Shown one piece after another: positions 30,759-43,600 of a DNA stretch of 64,000 nucleotides. The notes under the pieces are model-generated. The model searched no databases. It was not told the DNA's origin and worked only from the letters and a program-made list of their open reading frames with translations. Each line of letters opens with the position of its first letter. The first letter of the stretch is position 1. Where the stretch lies: contig NBIV01000133.1 of assembly GCA_003194525.1 (NCBI GenBank), positions 62,001 through 126,000 on the forward strand, in the 5' to 3' direction. The stretch comes from Gracilariopsis chorda. Taxonomy: Eukaryota > Rhodophyta > Florideophyceae > Gracilariales > Gracilariaceae. Made by a program: the position numbers and the translations under genes.

Positions 30759-31879
30759 GGCATTTCAATGCCCCACCCTTCCTTGCGACCAGTTCTTAAA
30801 GTCTCCTTAAATACTTGCATTTCTAAGTTCTTGAAGTCAAAATGTGGCACAATCGTCATATTCTTTACTATTTGCCACAGGGACATTGCTGAGAAGTAAA
30901 ATGTAGAAATTTGGGACGAAAGCCAAGTTCAGTTTCTGTTTACCAGATTGGTTTCGTGTAGTGTAGCCTCGAAAGTGCTCTATAGATCACGTAATTGCAT
31001 CGAATTTTCTTTTATTGTGTTCTATTCACTATTCTAAATTCCACCAAAGAGAGAGAATGCTCCCCGTGACCGACCGCTCTCATTTCGTTTTCTCTCCGAA
31101 ACACCTTAGGGGTATTCTGAGGGCCTCAATATACCTCCCACGAGTCGTTAAGTGAGAGCCAATTGTGGTTCTCGTTGCCCTACGTAAACACCTGTGCTTG
31201 TACTTCCTTACATTCCTAAAGTGGGCCATTTGACAGCATGGCCCTCTGACAGTATTTAGTAGACTACAGTGCTTAACAACCCCAGAGAAGTACTCTGATG
31301 CGCGTTGGATGCGTGTCCACACATCTGAAGGATTGCACGCGTAGGAAATCACGCGTGCTATGCCACGTATTAATATTTTTTATTCTTAGATTATCACATG
31401 TACGTTCACATTCCCGATTGATGGTCGGATGATGCCGAAAAATTAAGAAAATTCCTTGCACCTCAACTTCCATGATTTTTTGTAATCATTCGTACATCAA
31501 GTGTGTGAGGCAGTATCTCCGCAAACGTAATGTGCACGCCCAAAAGGCTTGAATACTCTAAAACTTAAAATAGGGCTGAACATTGAAGTGAAAGAGACTG
31601 CTAATGGCGCCAAGACCCAAAACGCGGTCCCGTTTGTGGACATATCCCGCGCCACATCTTCCCAGCATCATCTCTCCCCAGCTTATCACAGCTTTTCCAG
31701 TACTCGTAGCAGCAACTGAATTTATTTTCTGCATGCATTCTATTCTGATCTTGCTCAATCTCAATGGCACCCGTCGTAGAGCAGAGATTAATCACCCGAG
31801 CTTACGGACTGCCAAGTGTATTTCTCGCAGATGCTGTTCTACAAAATTGCACTTTATATGGTCTTACACCGGGCAGAAT
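30759..31879. other. no gene recognised
   Basis: Several ORFs of 60-130 codons on both strands (for example minus 31,080-31,352 and plus 31,604-32,002), none with a recognisable motif apart from the Harbinger start noted next. Confidence 0.3.
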
Positions 31880-32496
31880 GTCACTTTTGAGTCCATTACA
31901 GACTTTCTGAGCGACACCTCGGTCACGCAGAAATGTCGTATGAGCAGTAAATCCTTTCTTGAACCGGTTTACTTTAAATATTCTCTTATATCAAAAAAAT
32001 GAGGATATGGAAAGACGATGTGGACTTCCAACGCTTTCTCCAGAAATCAGAGTAGGTATAACTTTGATTCGTATTGCAGGTGGGTCGTTTAACAGGATAA
32101 AGAATCTTCATCGTTCGAGAGTTTACAGCACTCTCAAGGAAACGAGCTGCGCTTTGTCTACGATAGTAAGACTTCCCGGAAGTTCTGATTCGTTCGAAGT
32201 ACTACGAAAGCTTTAAAACGGGTTCAAAGGATAGAGATGGAAAGTTATTGCATTCACATACTGCAGTGGTGCAATTGATGGGATCTCGATGGAGAAAAAG
32301 TCACGAAGTGAATGCCCCGAAGTACTGGTGTAGAGAGGGTTCCTAAACGGTCCCTGTTCAAGCCGTGGTGAATTTTGGCAGTTCAGTTTAACTCGCTCCT
32401 GTGAAATGCATTGGCTCTACTCACATCTTGCTGGCTTATGTCTCTTCGATGCTTTCCGAGTTGTTGAGTAGTCAGGAAGTACTGATAGAGGCTTAG
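31880..32496 (+). mobile_element. PIF/Harbinger A, transposase first half
   Basis: Frames read LSPEIRVGITLIRIAGGS followed by a helix-turn-helix-like stretch (RSRVYSTLKETSCAL), then after a break CSGAIDGISMEKKS with the catalytic-type GAIDG, and RGFLN. These are the consecutive landmarks of Harbinger/PIF transposases (LSPE-R-AITLR-LAGGS, GA-DG--I, FNRKGF). The gene is cut off at 32,496 by gypsy element 2 and continues at 38,126. It carries several frame breaks. Confidence 0.7.
32492..32496. repeat. target site duplication, left (CTTAG)
   Basis: CTTAG precedes the 5' LTR of gypsy element 2. CTTTG follows the 3' LTR (38,126-38,130), an imperfect 4/5 match as expected for an older insertion. 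Confidence 0.6.
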
Positions 32497-32963
32497 TGTT
32501 GTAGCAAGTACGGCATATCCCTGGAGTACACGATAGATGACACTGTACGCTGGGTAGCAAATGCGTAGGCGGCAACCGCTATGCCCGCAAATGTGCAGCT
32601 GACACTTGCGTAAGTAGCAAATGCATTGCTGTGAACTGCATAGGTGGCTTTACCCCGCGCGGTACGCAATATAGTGTGTGACTATCGTGCTTGCCGAGTT
32701 CGACAGACAATGGGCTCGGCAAGGGGCGCTCATAAAAGGCCTTCCGATTCTTCGGAAGACAACTCACGAGGCATGACACAGCAAATGAGGTGCCCGTTCT
32801 CTTGCCGCGCTCTTACGTCTTTCAGCGCTTCTACCGATTCCTTACAGTAGCTCCGCGCTGCATTCTTGCCTTGCGCACTCTCGACAATCTCCGCCACAAC
32901 GCTAGCGTCGTTTTGTAGTTGGTCATCTTTGGGACTTCCTCGCTCGGGCAACACTGAACATCA
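32497..32963 (+). repeat. 5' LTR of gypsy element 2
   Basis: 467 bp, TGTTGTAGCAAGTAC...GAACATCA. Contains several GCAAATGCG-type short repeats. Same length as the 3' LTR. Confidence 0.92.
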
Positions 32964-33020
32964 AAGCGCTTTGCTCTAAAGAGTACCAGTGTACTCGAGC
33001 AACAAAGGTTCAACAAAGCC

Positions 33021-34436
33021 ATGGCTATCTCAAACTACGGAGTCATTTCGGTTATTAAGCCACCGTCGCTGAAAACCATCGACCAGCCCACGCTCATCAG
33101 GTTTGAAACGGACTACGCAGCCTACCGCGCGAAAGTTGAAGACGTGAACAAAGACAGGCCAGCTGACCAATGTCTTTCTACGACCTCTATCAAGTACTGC
33201 ATGGACTCTGCTACGCTACCTGTGCTCTGCATGATTGGAGAAATTTAAGGGGCTTTTTCTGTCGAGGATGCTACAGCGGAGAAAGTGAAGCTTTGGTTTG
33301 GAAATACGTCAACGTCGACTCCGAAGGATCTAGCTGAGAAACTCGATGCTGCACTACGGCTGGTTTCGAATGTCCCAATCAAGGAAGATTCAGCTGGAGG
33401 CGTGTCCAACTTCATCATAAGCGTCATCACTGCACTTGATCAGAACAACGCCTCCGAAGTCCTCAAGGACGAAGACATGTCTAAGAAATTCATCGACCGT
33501 CTAGTGCTCAAATTAAAACCGGATGTTCTTGTCGAACGGATCAAAATGATGCGAAGAGGCTAAAATAAGGAGCAGCTATGCAGCATCAAACTGTTCAAGG
33601 AAGAAGTGGCGTCCATGGCGTTGGAAATCGCACTCATGGAGACTGCACTGGCACTGGTCAACCCTTCTAAGTCGAAGCAATCTCTTCGGCAAGGAGGAAA
33701 CACGTCAACACCTGCCGCATCGAACGGAAGGGAAACGTCATTCTCTCGTCCCAAGCCAAAGGCCGGAAAGCGTTCGAATAAGAGAAAGGACATCGAGTGG
33801 ACCGAATCCTGCCTGAATCCATACTGTTCTGAGAAACATCGCCTTAAGGACTGCAAGAACACTCCAGAGAAACGGAAACCGGAACTGTTTGAGAAGTACT
33901 ACAGCACCAGGGCAGCGAAGAAGGCCAAAGCGATTAAGTATTTGTCGACAGCAAGTCCTACGGTACCCATAGCAGACACGGAAAGGTTCAAGATCGCGTT
34001 GGAAGACACTGTCTTGGAAACCGCCTTAGGTGATTCTGGGGCAGATTTCAGTGCAATCGGATCAAACCTGTTCACTCAGGTACTCTCGGAGATGCGGAAC
34101 CTCGACATCCGTCTGCTGGACCGACCCATTGCCCTTGCAGGTGCTTTCAGCACCAGCAACGACGCAGAAGCTTTCCCCTCTCGATCAGTTAAGATGGCAA
34201 TAACTATCTACCTCCCGGGTTCCAACATCCCAGTCCGAGTCAGAGGAGTGGAATTCTTTATAGTGGTTCACCCCATGGAGGAGATACTACTCGGTCGTGC
34301 ATTCCTTCACTCTATAGGATTCAACTTGCAGTATCATGTCGTCCATGTCAGGGACGCGATTCACGACAAGCACCTCGATGAACTAGACTCAGACAGTTTA
34401 AAGCTTGCAGCTGCCAAGTATAAGGGCCTGTCATAA
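33021..34436 (+). pseudogene. gag and protease region of gypsy element 2
   Basis: This stretch of frames encodes a gag-like protein (MAISNYGVISVIKPPSLKTI start, helical middle), a zinc-knuckle-like CLNPYCSEKHRLKDC, and an aspartic protease motif ALGDSGADFSAIG with the downstream ILLGRAFLHSIGF that completes the retropepsin fold. It is a fossil; parts only are listed. Confidence 0.75.
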
Positions 34437-34592
34437 ACAGACGCCGACGACGACCCAATAGAACTACCTGAATGTCTATCTGCGGAAGTCGGAGAGGACA
34501 GCGAAGAGGCTATCAAGGAAGCTTTCAGAAGAATTCTTGACGAAGCAAAGAGTAACGGAATATCTGATGCAGGACAGAAGAGACTCTAGGAC

Positions 34593-36992
34593 ATGCTCTG
34601 GAAGTATCGTGACGTCTTCAGGATCAAGCTGCGCGCTGACCCGCCTGCCGACGTCCCTCCACTCGTTATCACTCCCATGAAGAACGCCAAACCACACCGA
34701 TCACCCCAACGCTGCTATGCACCGCACCAGAGGGACTTCATCATGCAGACCATACGAGAGTTGGAGGCAGTGGGGGCTATTTACAAGAATCCCACTGCAA
34801 GATGTGCCTCGCTAGCTCTGGCGGTCCCAAAACCAGGCTCACCTTGGCTTCGTTTCACAGTAGATCTACGTGGACCCAATGCCCGTACCGTTCCGATACA
34901 ATCATCGATGCCCCACCTCGATTCCAAATTTCAAGACATGGCAGGCAGTACTTGTTTCGCTAATCTGGATTTGGCTCACGGCTACTGCCAGGTACCCCTA
35001 TCCAAAGAATCGCAAGACATGATGTCAATACAGACACCACTAGGTGTCTATTCATCGAAACGCTTACTACAAGGGGGAAGCGATTCCGGCAACCATCTCC
35101 AAGCTGTGCTCGCGCACAAGTTTGAAGGGCGAGTGGACAAATTTCTTCAGTGGCTAGAGGATTTCGTTTTCTATGCCAAAACCGAAGCGGAACTGCTGTC
35201 CAACATAGAGCATTTCTTGCAGGTATGTCAGGAAATTGGTATGAAGATCCACGCCGAGAAGACACATCTATTCCAAAGAGAGGTTCAGTTCTGCGGACGG
35301 ATCATATCATCGGAAGGCATTCAATACCATCCACGGCACTATGACGCTCTTGTGGCTATGAAGCAACCTATGATGGCTACCGAGCTGCAGCAATTCGTGT
35401 GCGGAACGAACTGGATGCGCAGCTCTACCCCGGAGTACGCCCGACGAATAGCACCACTACACCAGCTTCTGCAAGATTGCTACAACAAGATTGGAAAACG
35501 AACACGTAGGGCACTCCGCAAGCTTTCCATCACCGACCAGTGGGGCGCCGACCATTATTCAGCTTTCGCTGACATCAAGGATCAACTGGCCGCCTCAGTC
35601 CAGCTGGCTCATCCGCACGCAGATCATGACTTGTGTCTGTTCACGGATGCTTCCGAGACGCACTGGGCAGCCATCCTGACACAAGTCCCAACCGGAGACC
35701 GAAACAATCCGATCGAGGAACAGAGGCACAAACCTCTTAGTTTTCTGTCTGGATCTTTCTCGGTATCAGCTGGAAACTGGTCAATTTCTGAGAAAGAAGA
35801 GTACGCAATCCTCGAGTCGATGTGCCGTTTGGACTACATGACCATGGGACACGAGACCAACATATTCACTGATCACGCCAACCTAGTATACTTGTACGAC
35901 CCGTATGGTGGTAATCCCGGCATTTCCAGGCAAACTGCGACCAAACTCATGCGATGGGCTATCAATCTCAGTGATTTTCGCTATGTCGTCGAACATCTTC
36001 CTGGGGAACAAAACGTATGGGCGGACATGTTGACGAGATGGGCTGTCAACCCTTCTCGGCATGTTCATTCCAGCAAACTTATGAAAGCAATGGCCCTCAT
36101 GGTAGCTCCTCTGAATCCTGGCCTCGACCCGAAGTTGTACTGGCCCAAAATATCCGACATTATTGCAACACAGCAACAAACCAGCGACAAACCTCCGAAT
36201 CAGTTCAAGCCGACATCCCAAGCAATCCGAACTCAACAGGACGTGCTGTGGATTCCGAATGAAGCACCAATACTGAAGCTCCGCATTATCATCGCCGCTC
36301 ATACCGGTCATGGCGGTCATAGGCGTGCCAATGTGACCATGGCTACAGTTCGGGCATACTTCTACTGGAAGAGAATGGAGGATGATGTGAAATCTTTCGT
36401 CGACACTTGCACCCACTGTCTGTGCACCGAGCGTTCTATTACTATTCAACGTCCACTGGGTCACACGTTACACGCAGAGCAGCCAAATGAGTTGATCCAT
36501 TTTGACTTTTGCTACATGTGCCCAGGAGAAAAGGGCTTTCTGTACGTACTAGTCGTCAAAGATGACCACAGCGGATATGTATGGCTCGTGCCTGCCACGG
36601 AAACAACTGCTGATGTGGTAGCAGACAAACCCATCAAATGTTTCGCATCCTTTGGTACTGTTAAGCAATGGATCTCGGACCGTGAAACCCATTTCAAGAA
36701 TGAAGTTGTCAGGATGCTGAAGGAAGTAAGGAAGTCGGCTCATCACTTCACGCTTGCATATTGCCCTTGGTCTAATGGTACGGTAGAAGTCGTTAATCGA
36801 GAATTGCTAAGGAGTATGCGCGCTCTCCTGTCAGAATACCAACTACCCATCACTTGCTGGCCGACCATTCTACCCGTTGTTCAATCGGCACTGAATCATA
36901 CTAAGTTGGTGCGCCTCAGCAACCAGTGCCCTCTCACCGTATTCACAGGACACAAAAAGGACACTTCCATAGCCGCAGTATCGCACAAGTAA
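34593..36992 (+). pseudogene. RT-RNase H-integrase region of gypsy element 2
   Basis: A frame of 799 codons. Reverse transcriptase blocks are WLRFTVDLRGPN, NLDLAHGYCQVPLS and FCGRIISSEGI. RNase H follows (LCLFTDASETHWAAIL, SEKEEYAILESMCRL, TDHANLVYLYD). The integrase has a HHCC domain (HTGHGGHRR, CTHCLC) and a core with HFDFCYM, WISDRETHF and NGTVEVVNREL. This follows Ty3/gypsy order. Treated as a fossil because the element as a whole is broken. Confidence 0.85.
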
Positions 36993-37061
36993 CGTGGAAA
37001 GACGGTGGTAATGAAGATAGGCGATTTACGACAGCAACAACTACAGAACATTTAGAGCACG

Positions 37062-37622
37062 ATGCAGTCGCTGGAGAAGGTGCTCAAGGACGTTGCCAAG
37101 CGAACCACCAAGAAGCGGCAACAAGCTATCGATACACACAACCGCAAGACCAATCTGAGGGCAATCAATTTCACTGAAGGCGATTTTGTACTACGAAGAG
37201 TCGTCCAGAGGTCTAATAGTCAAGAAGCTGCGCTCAAGTGGACCGGCCCCTATCGTGTCATTGAATGCAAAACTGAATACGTCTTTTTGGCTGAATCATT
37301 GTTCAACCCCAAGCGAATGGAAGTGCATGGGCGAAGACTGAAGCTTTTCAGAAACTCGGACTTCGAAGTGACCGAGGAACTGCGAGACTACTTGGCCTAT
37401 CAGCAGGGTGAGATGCTACTTGTTGAGGATTTTCTGGACATAAAGCGAAGGAAGGGAACCACAGAGTTGCTCGTCAAATGGAAAGGATTTTCCGAGAACG
37501 AAACCGACTGGGCGACTGTCGCTTCTTTGCAAGAGGATGTACCTGCACTTGTCAAAGAATATCTGGGCAAAGTTAAGTCTACCGGAACTCGCCGGCGAAA
37601 GCAAGTTGCTGCTTCTCTGTAA
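37062..37622 (+). pseudogene. integrase tail and chromodomain of gypsy element 2
   Basis: It begins with a GPY/F-like module (ALKWTGPYRVIECKTEYVF) and ends with a good chromodomain: VEDFLDIKRRKGTTELLVKW, KGFSENETDWATV and ALVKEYL. The WKGF-x3-E-x-DW pattern is diagnostic. Confidence 0.85.
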
Positions 37623-37658
37623 CTCTCCGCCGTTTTCACTTAGAGAATTATGGGGCGC

Positions 37659-38125
37659 TGTTGTAGCAAATAAGGCATCACCCTGGACTATACGATAGAT
37701 GACACTGTACGCTGGGTACCAAATGCGTAGGCGGCAACCGCTGTGCCCGCAAATGCGCAGCTGACACTTGCGTAGGGAGCAAATGCGTTGCTGTCAACTG
37801 CGTAGGTGGCTTTACCCCGCGCGGTACGCAATATGGTGTGTGACTATCGTGCTTGCCGAGCTCGACAGACAATGGGCTCGGCAAGGGGCGCTCATAAAAG
37901 GCCTTCCGATTCTTCGGAAGGCAACTCACGAGGCAAGACACAGCAAATGAGGTGCCCGTTCTCTTGCGACGCTCTTATGTCTTTCAGCGCTTCTACCGAT
38001 TCCCTACAGTAGCTCCGCGCTGCGTTCTCGCCTTGCGCACTCTTGGCAATCTCCACCACAACGCTAGCGTCGTTTTGTAGTTGGTCATCTTTGGGACTTC
38101 CTCGCTCGGTCAACACTGAACATCA
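37659..38125 (+). repeat. 3' LTR of gypsy element 2
   Basis: 467 bp, TGTTGTAGCAAATAAG...GAACATCA, preceded by a short G-rich stretch (ATGGGGCGC) in the polypurine-tract position. Confidence 0.92.
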
Positions 38126-38718
38126 CTTTGATAGTTGGGGATATGGCCCATATCTCTACTGATAATCTCATAACACCAATAATGATTTCAATAATTTCTC
38201 ATTGGTATGAGAAATCACTTAACTATTTTCGGTTCTTCTTGGGCATTCATGTCGACCAGGCATTTGGCAGTTGGGGTGCAAAATGGAAGATTCTGCAAAG
38301 TTCTCTAAACTATATAGTGCATATGAACGCCACCCTAAGTATTTTATGGATGAAGCTTGAGAACTGTTGCATTGATGAAGGCCAAGACAAGCTGTGTTTC
38401 TTCTCTGTATGGAATTTTGGAGACCTAGGCCCGGACGTTCTGCAATTGTGTACAATTTGTAATGAACATATTGTGATGGTGGCGTCTACAGAAGTTGAAA
38501 AATCTTTTAATGTGCTAGTGGCACGTTACACAAGCAATTGGAGCGAAACGGTAGATACAGCGCGATGCTGCATTTTGCAGGGCATAGAATTGACGGGATT
38601 GCCAGTGCCCTTATCAGCAGTAATTAGAAACTTGTGGTGCTCGAATGTTCATGTTCGAGTCTATCGTAAAATGCAATATTTCGTTCTTGTTCTACAACAT
38701 ACAGAAATTGTCGAATAG
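38126..38718 (+). mobile_element. PIF/Harbinger A, transposase second half
   Basis: Continuation of the gene cut at 32,496. It reads VGDMAHISTDNLITP (compare VGDEAFTCSEVLITP in the other Harbinger at 54.2 kb), then HVDQAFGSWGAKWKILQSSL, the V-E-x-x-FG-x-L-K-x-(R/K)W-x-I-L block that carries the last catalytic acid region, then a C-terminal helical tail. The long open frame (38,128-38,718) extends past the usual end of the family. Orientation and order match the first half. Confidence 0.7.
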
Positions 38719-40235
38719 CGGCACCAGCTGCTGCATGGAACATTGCATCACGTAAAGCGGCGCTTCACATCTACCAAAATGCTTGTCAGGCGTACGTTAT
38801 AAACAAGCGTTGCAATGTTCTGCTTCTCTCGGAAGAGTATCTTCCCCCATTTAGGTGCGCTTTGAATCCCGAGCGGTCACACTGGCTTCTTCCGTACTAC
38901 ATTAAGCGAGAATCCACCCGGCCTGCACCTGTACTAGACTGCCATCTGCCATACATGGCTAACCATTCCTCGCACTAAAATACGGATCACGTCATTAGAA
39001 ACCTCAAGTCGCCACCAGAACTCAAAATTTGAAGATTGTTTCTTCATTATCTGCATATACTACACCAGCCCAATCCCTACGTTCCCAGGCTTTCGTCCAA
39101 TCAATTTGCTTCTTGTTCAAAGAAACAACTTCGTCACTTCCTCGAAGACCACCACTGTCTTGAGTTCGAGAGTGAACCTCATCACTAGTCCAAAAGAAAC
39201 AGGTAGGTCTTCCCTGGTCATTGAGGTTTTTATTGTGTCTACAGGTCATGCTTGCGTGTTTCGGGAGATCCAGCTTTGATTTATGATTTACTGATCCAAA
39301 ACATTGTGGACGGAGATCTCCGAGATGTCTTCCAGTATTCAATCAAGGTGCAATGGAATGCGTTTCTGCTTTCTCTCGCTCGTGCAAAGTATCAAAATAA
39401 CTATATTCTTCGGCAGAATTTGACAGTGACTCTTCTAGCCTCCCTTTTGCGCAATTTCCAACCTCAGAGCGACCTTTGAGAGAGACGCGGAACATTTCAC
39501 GTACAATAGTTCAGACGGGAATTGTGAGTATATGGAAATGAGGCCCGGAATCATGCTCAACCACGGTGCCTATACGTTTAGATATGGACCTTCTACCGGA
39601 AGACCTTGCTAGTAACATTTTGGGGGACCGTTTTCTGGAATTCTTCATGCTGGTAGACCTCGGAGAAGAAACTCAAGTTTTAAACCTGTTTGATGAAATT
39701 TCTTACGGCTCCAAGCTGTCAGGCTGCCTCATGCGGTTTTGTGTGCAAAACGCACGGCGCTGATCTTGAATCCATTTTTCTTAGACAGTCGTCACTTCGA
39801 GGTCTTATAAATTGGGCTAGAGACCACCCCGGGAACCAATAGAGCGAATCTGTCAAAGAACTTCAGGAATTTCAAGACGTGTTCGGTCTACTTCACCCAG
39901 AAACCAATTAGTTGGCTTCTTCATCTAATACTGAGAATGCGCAAGGTACTCTAGGAATCAAAATTCTCGCTCTGGCAACATCCATTCAGTCTTAACAAGC
40001 TTCACTTGCGGCAGCGACGTGTTACTTCTACCACCATTTGTTTCAGGTGATAAATAGACTACATTCTCTCCGTCTGTACGAAAGGAATTGGATGTCTTCT
40101 TCCAAAAACTGTACCAAGGTGAAGTGTTGGCAGATTAACCTTTCGAAATCCTGTAAAGCATGATGGCACCCAACGTTGAACAATATATTCAGGTATTTTA
40201 TTTTATAGTGCATACGTCTCAATATAATTATAAAG
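38719..40235. other. unresolved, no recognised gene
   Basis: Protein-like but unidentified frames occur at minus 39,022-39,342 (106 codons, with QIDWTKAWERRDWAGVVYAD) and plus 39,566-39,763 (65 codons, with LASNILGDRFLEFFMLVDLG). They may be remnants of further mobile elements. Nothing can be assigned. Confidence 0.3.
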
Positions 40236-40575
40236 TATTTAACAATTACGATTACTGCGCTCGGGCCTGTGGTTCGAACCCATAGTTGTAACTATCGAAT
40301 GGCCAGGGACGAACTACAGGCGCAATCGTGGTAGTTTGTAAAATAGCGCTTCTGAAGTCTAATAGGACAAGCAGTGGCTGGTTGGTGCAATGTGCTGAGG
40401 TCCAGAGCACCAGCGAGCGCGGGGTAGCGCAGCAGGCGCAGTAGGCGCGGACGTAGCTGAGGAAGATAGTTGAATCAAGAAAGGTTTGTGGTGTTTATCA
40501 TTATTGGCAACAGATACTAAACTCTCAACTGCTACTTAATTACAACGAAGTAGGGAGTTAGACGCATATGCATTG
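40236..40575 (-). repeat. inverted repeat arm 1 (around copia fossil)
   Basis: The reverse complement of this stretch closely matches 46,308-46,590. Shared blocks are CAATGCATATGCGT, CTGTTGCCAATAAT, TTGATTCAACTA-CTTCCTCAGC and GCTACCCCGCG. The outer part holds GGTTCGAACCC, a tRNA B-box-like string. Confidence 0.7.
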
Positions 40576-40629
40576 AAGTTTCATCGTCCTGTCCTTTCTT
40601 TGTGTCGACAAATATAAATAAGCAACATG

Positions 40630-43600
40630 TGGTGCCAGGAATCATATCACAGCGCTCCAAACGCGCTACCATTGGATGCTGCTGCAGCAAGCAGTCTTTT
40701 GTCGACCAGTGCAGGCTTAACCAACCAAATTGCTGCTTTCATTTATGAAGCGGATGATCCCGACGCACTTCCCTCTAATTGCCACTCCCACCGAAAAGAC
40801 AGCTAATGATGAAGAGGTTCAGGTTTACTGGGAAATTATAGTGGATGCCTTGAAGTCTACTCGGTTTACTGGAGAGTATCTTTGGATTGAATTCACTGCA
40901 ACCAGTCGCAAGCACACAATTGCGGCTATGCCGAAGCAAATTTGTCAAAGATGGGTCGCATTCCTGGTCTCTTGTGGTGTGCATATTACTTGCAAATGAT
41001 TCTTTCCAAGTTTTCAAGCACTCATTGAATGTCTCCTGCAAGAGTCTTTTGTTCCTGCTTGACCTAATGCAGCAGGCTCGGAGAGCCAGCTCTAGCGTGC
41101 AGAACTGAATCGCAAGGAAATGAAAGCACCAGGGCCAGAATCCGTACAGGTAGTTCTGCTGCTCCGGCCAATCATACTGATAAAGAGCCTCATCATAAAG
41201 AACCTCATCATCGTTCTGCAAGAAATGATAGACATGAGCATCATCCTATACCCACAGGGCCTAGGTATGAATATGAGAGGCAATCTGCAGGTGTGGATGC
41301 TGCTGTTCGTGACCTGAGAAGACTCAATGCAAATTCTTCTAGTACAAGGAATCCATCCCACGCTCAAAGGAGTATATAACACTGCTACTATAGCGGCATC
41401 AATGGACTTATGCGAGCTTATAAAGACCGTGACAAGTTCAATGGTCAATGCGACGAAGATGTTTCTTCCGCATTCCTGCTGTACGGGACGTCGGCTCGTG
41501 TGTACCCCCTTGATAAGCAGGGAAAGGCCGAAGCCCACCCTGTAATATTGAAAGAAAAAGCTCTTTCGTATTAAACAAGATTATATAGCATCGAAAATAA
41601 CTTTTGGCTGCATTCGCCAGAAGCACTTTGATTTATATACAAATGAAGAACAGCAAAACCGTATTTTGCTTCGATGGCAGACTCTGAGGCTCTCTGACGC
41701 GATAAGGGACGATCCTGAACAGAGTAAGGCAGAAGTATCTCGTGCTTTCGCCTTCAAACTCCCCACTCTCCGGGGTAGTTGTCTGTAAACGATCACCACG
41801 ACAACCTGCTGCGGGACCAGCTTGTGATTGCCTTCGATATCGATCGAATACAACAATCACTTCGTAAAAATGCCCCAAAGACAGATCAGGAAGCGATGAA
41901 TCGCATAGCGACCTTCCTGTCCAACAATGAAAGGTCTGCCAGTTCCTATGTTGCTCAGGACGCTGATGACATTTCTGTACTTTACGGCCTCGGCAGACGT
42001 AACTACGGTGAAGCAAGGAAGTTCTTATCTTCTGCAGTCCCATACCAATGGTATAGACATCCCGGAAGGTTATTCTCCATTTGGACGAAGGGATTGAAAT
42101 GCTGCTATGTATGGGGAAAGGATCACAAGGCTTATACGCGTCACTCACCGGATGAGGTTTGAGCAGCAGGCCTCCGTCTGAAATCTTCCCGCCCTTCTGC
42201 AATGCTGATCGTAGAGGATGTTGCATATATATCTGAGCAGCTCACTGAACCTCAGGAACTCACTGTGACTCCAGAGGAAGCTAAATTCTCTGACTCTAAA
42301 GAAAGAGATGGTCTTGCAAGAGATGTCTACAATCTGCAACGGGGCACTGCAGCCTATCTGGTAAACTCGGCATTTCTACACTGCAGGACGTCCTCTATCG
42401 ACCTTCAAGCTGACATGGCAGCTATATTACCTGCCTTTTCTATAGGATAAGGTCCGTGATTTAAAAACATATTGATTGACTCGCGTGCCAACACCTACTG
42501 TGTAATGTCTTACAACCAGTACCCCGCATACTGTGAGGAGTTCAACGTAAGATTGAACATTGATACAGAATCACGTCCATTGACGTTTCGAATGGGGAGC
42601 ACCATCAATGCAATCGTTACTGCTGTAGTCCCTGTTCCTGTTAAGGATCCTGATCTTGTGATTAACGTTAAGTTCCAAATCATGAAGGATAATGCGCCGT
42701 GTCTTCTCAGTATCAAAGAAATGAAGAACCACGGGCTAGACTTCAGTGTTGAGGACGAGGTTGTCAGATTTAAGAACGCTGAGCAGGACTTGGTTATGGG
42801 GAACTACGTTCTTGTCCATCGCTGGAGACCTGAACATTTAGGTTTCGTGCTCTACACTGAGTCGGAAATAAGAAAGCTCCATCCTCTATTTGGTCATCGT
42901 TCTGTACAAGCACTGTACGATTTGCCGAAGCGCGCTAATCTGGACACGCTAGGTGGGTCTGTATGCTAGGTTATCGGGGATATTCTTCGCGAATGCGAAA
43001 TCTGCATTCAGCATGCCACCAAGCCTCGCCGCTTCAAGTTAACGATAGGAACAAATGACTTGCACTTCAACCATGTCGTTGGCGTTGACGTAATGTAAAT
43101 CAACAGCCGTTTTATACTGCATCTTCTGGATGAAACGACGCATTTTAATATAGCTCAGTTTCTGAAGAATATGACGTCTCAGCATGTTTGGAAAAGTACA
43201 GTCGTGTCTACTTCAGTCCACCAGACGTTTTGCACTTCGATCAGGGATCAAACTTCATATCTGCAGAGTTAGCAGCAAATGCAATGGTGGATGGTGTGAT
43301 TATAGTGGAACCTCCGATTGCATCTCAATCGATGATGTCTCATATTGAACGTTATCGCGCGACTCTGTGCATCGCATACAACAGTATTCGTCACTGTATG
43401 CTGCAATCTGAAATGATTGACGAGTTTTGGCAAATGGCTGCAAAGAGCGTCAACGATACCATCGGGTCAGAAGGTTCGCACCCTACACTGCTGGTATTTG
43501 GTGCTCTTCCATTTCCAGCCAAGAAAGGATGAGGCGAGACGCAGCAACAGCAAGCAAGAGCTATACACGCTGCGACAAAAGCGGTGCAGAAGGACCAAGC

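Larger units (their letters stand above)
32497..38125 (+). mobile_element. Ty3/gypsy element 2, older, broken
   Basis: A 5,629-bp LTR retrotransposon with 467-bp LTRs, gag, protease, RT, RNase H, integrase and a chromodomain. The LTRs differ at about 28 of 467 positions by my count (about 94% identity), so it is clearly older than gypsy element 1. It carries about four or five breaks. It has inserted into a Harbinger transposase gene in the same orientation. It is only distantly related to gypsy element 1: the LTRs and coding sequences share no obvious DNA similarity. Confidence 0.92.

Noticed and set aside
40262-40320. tRNA gene suggested by GGTTCGAACCC
   Set aside because: No acceptor stem or cloverleaf can be drawn around it; only a B-box-like string remains, at most a tRNA-derived repeat.
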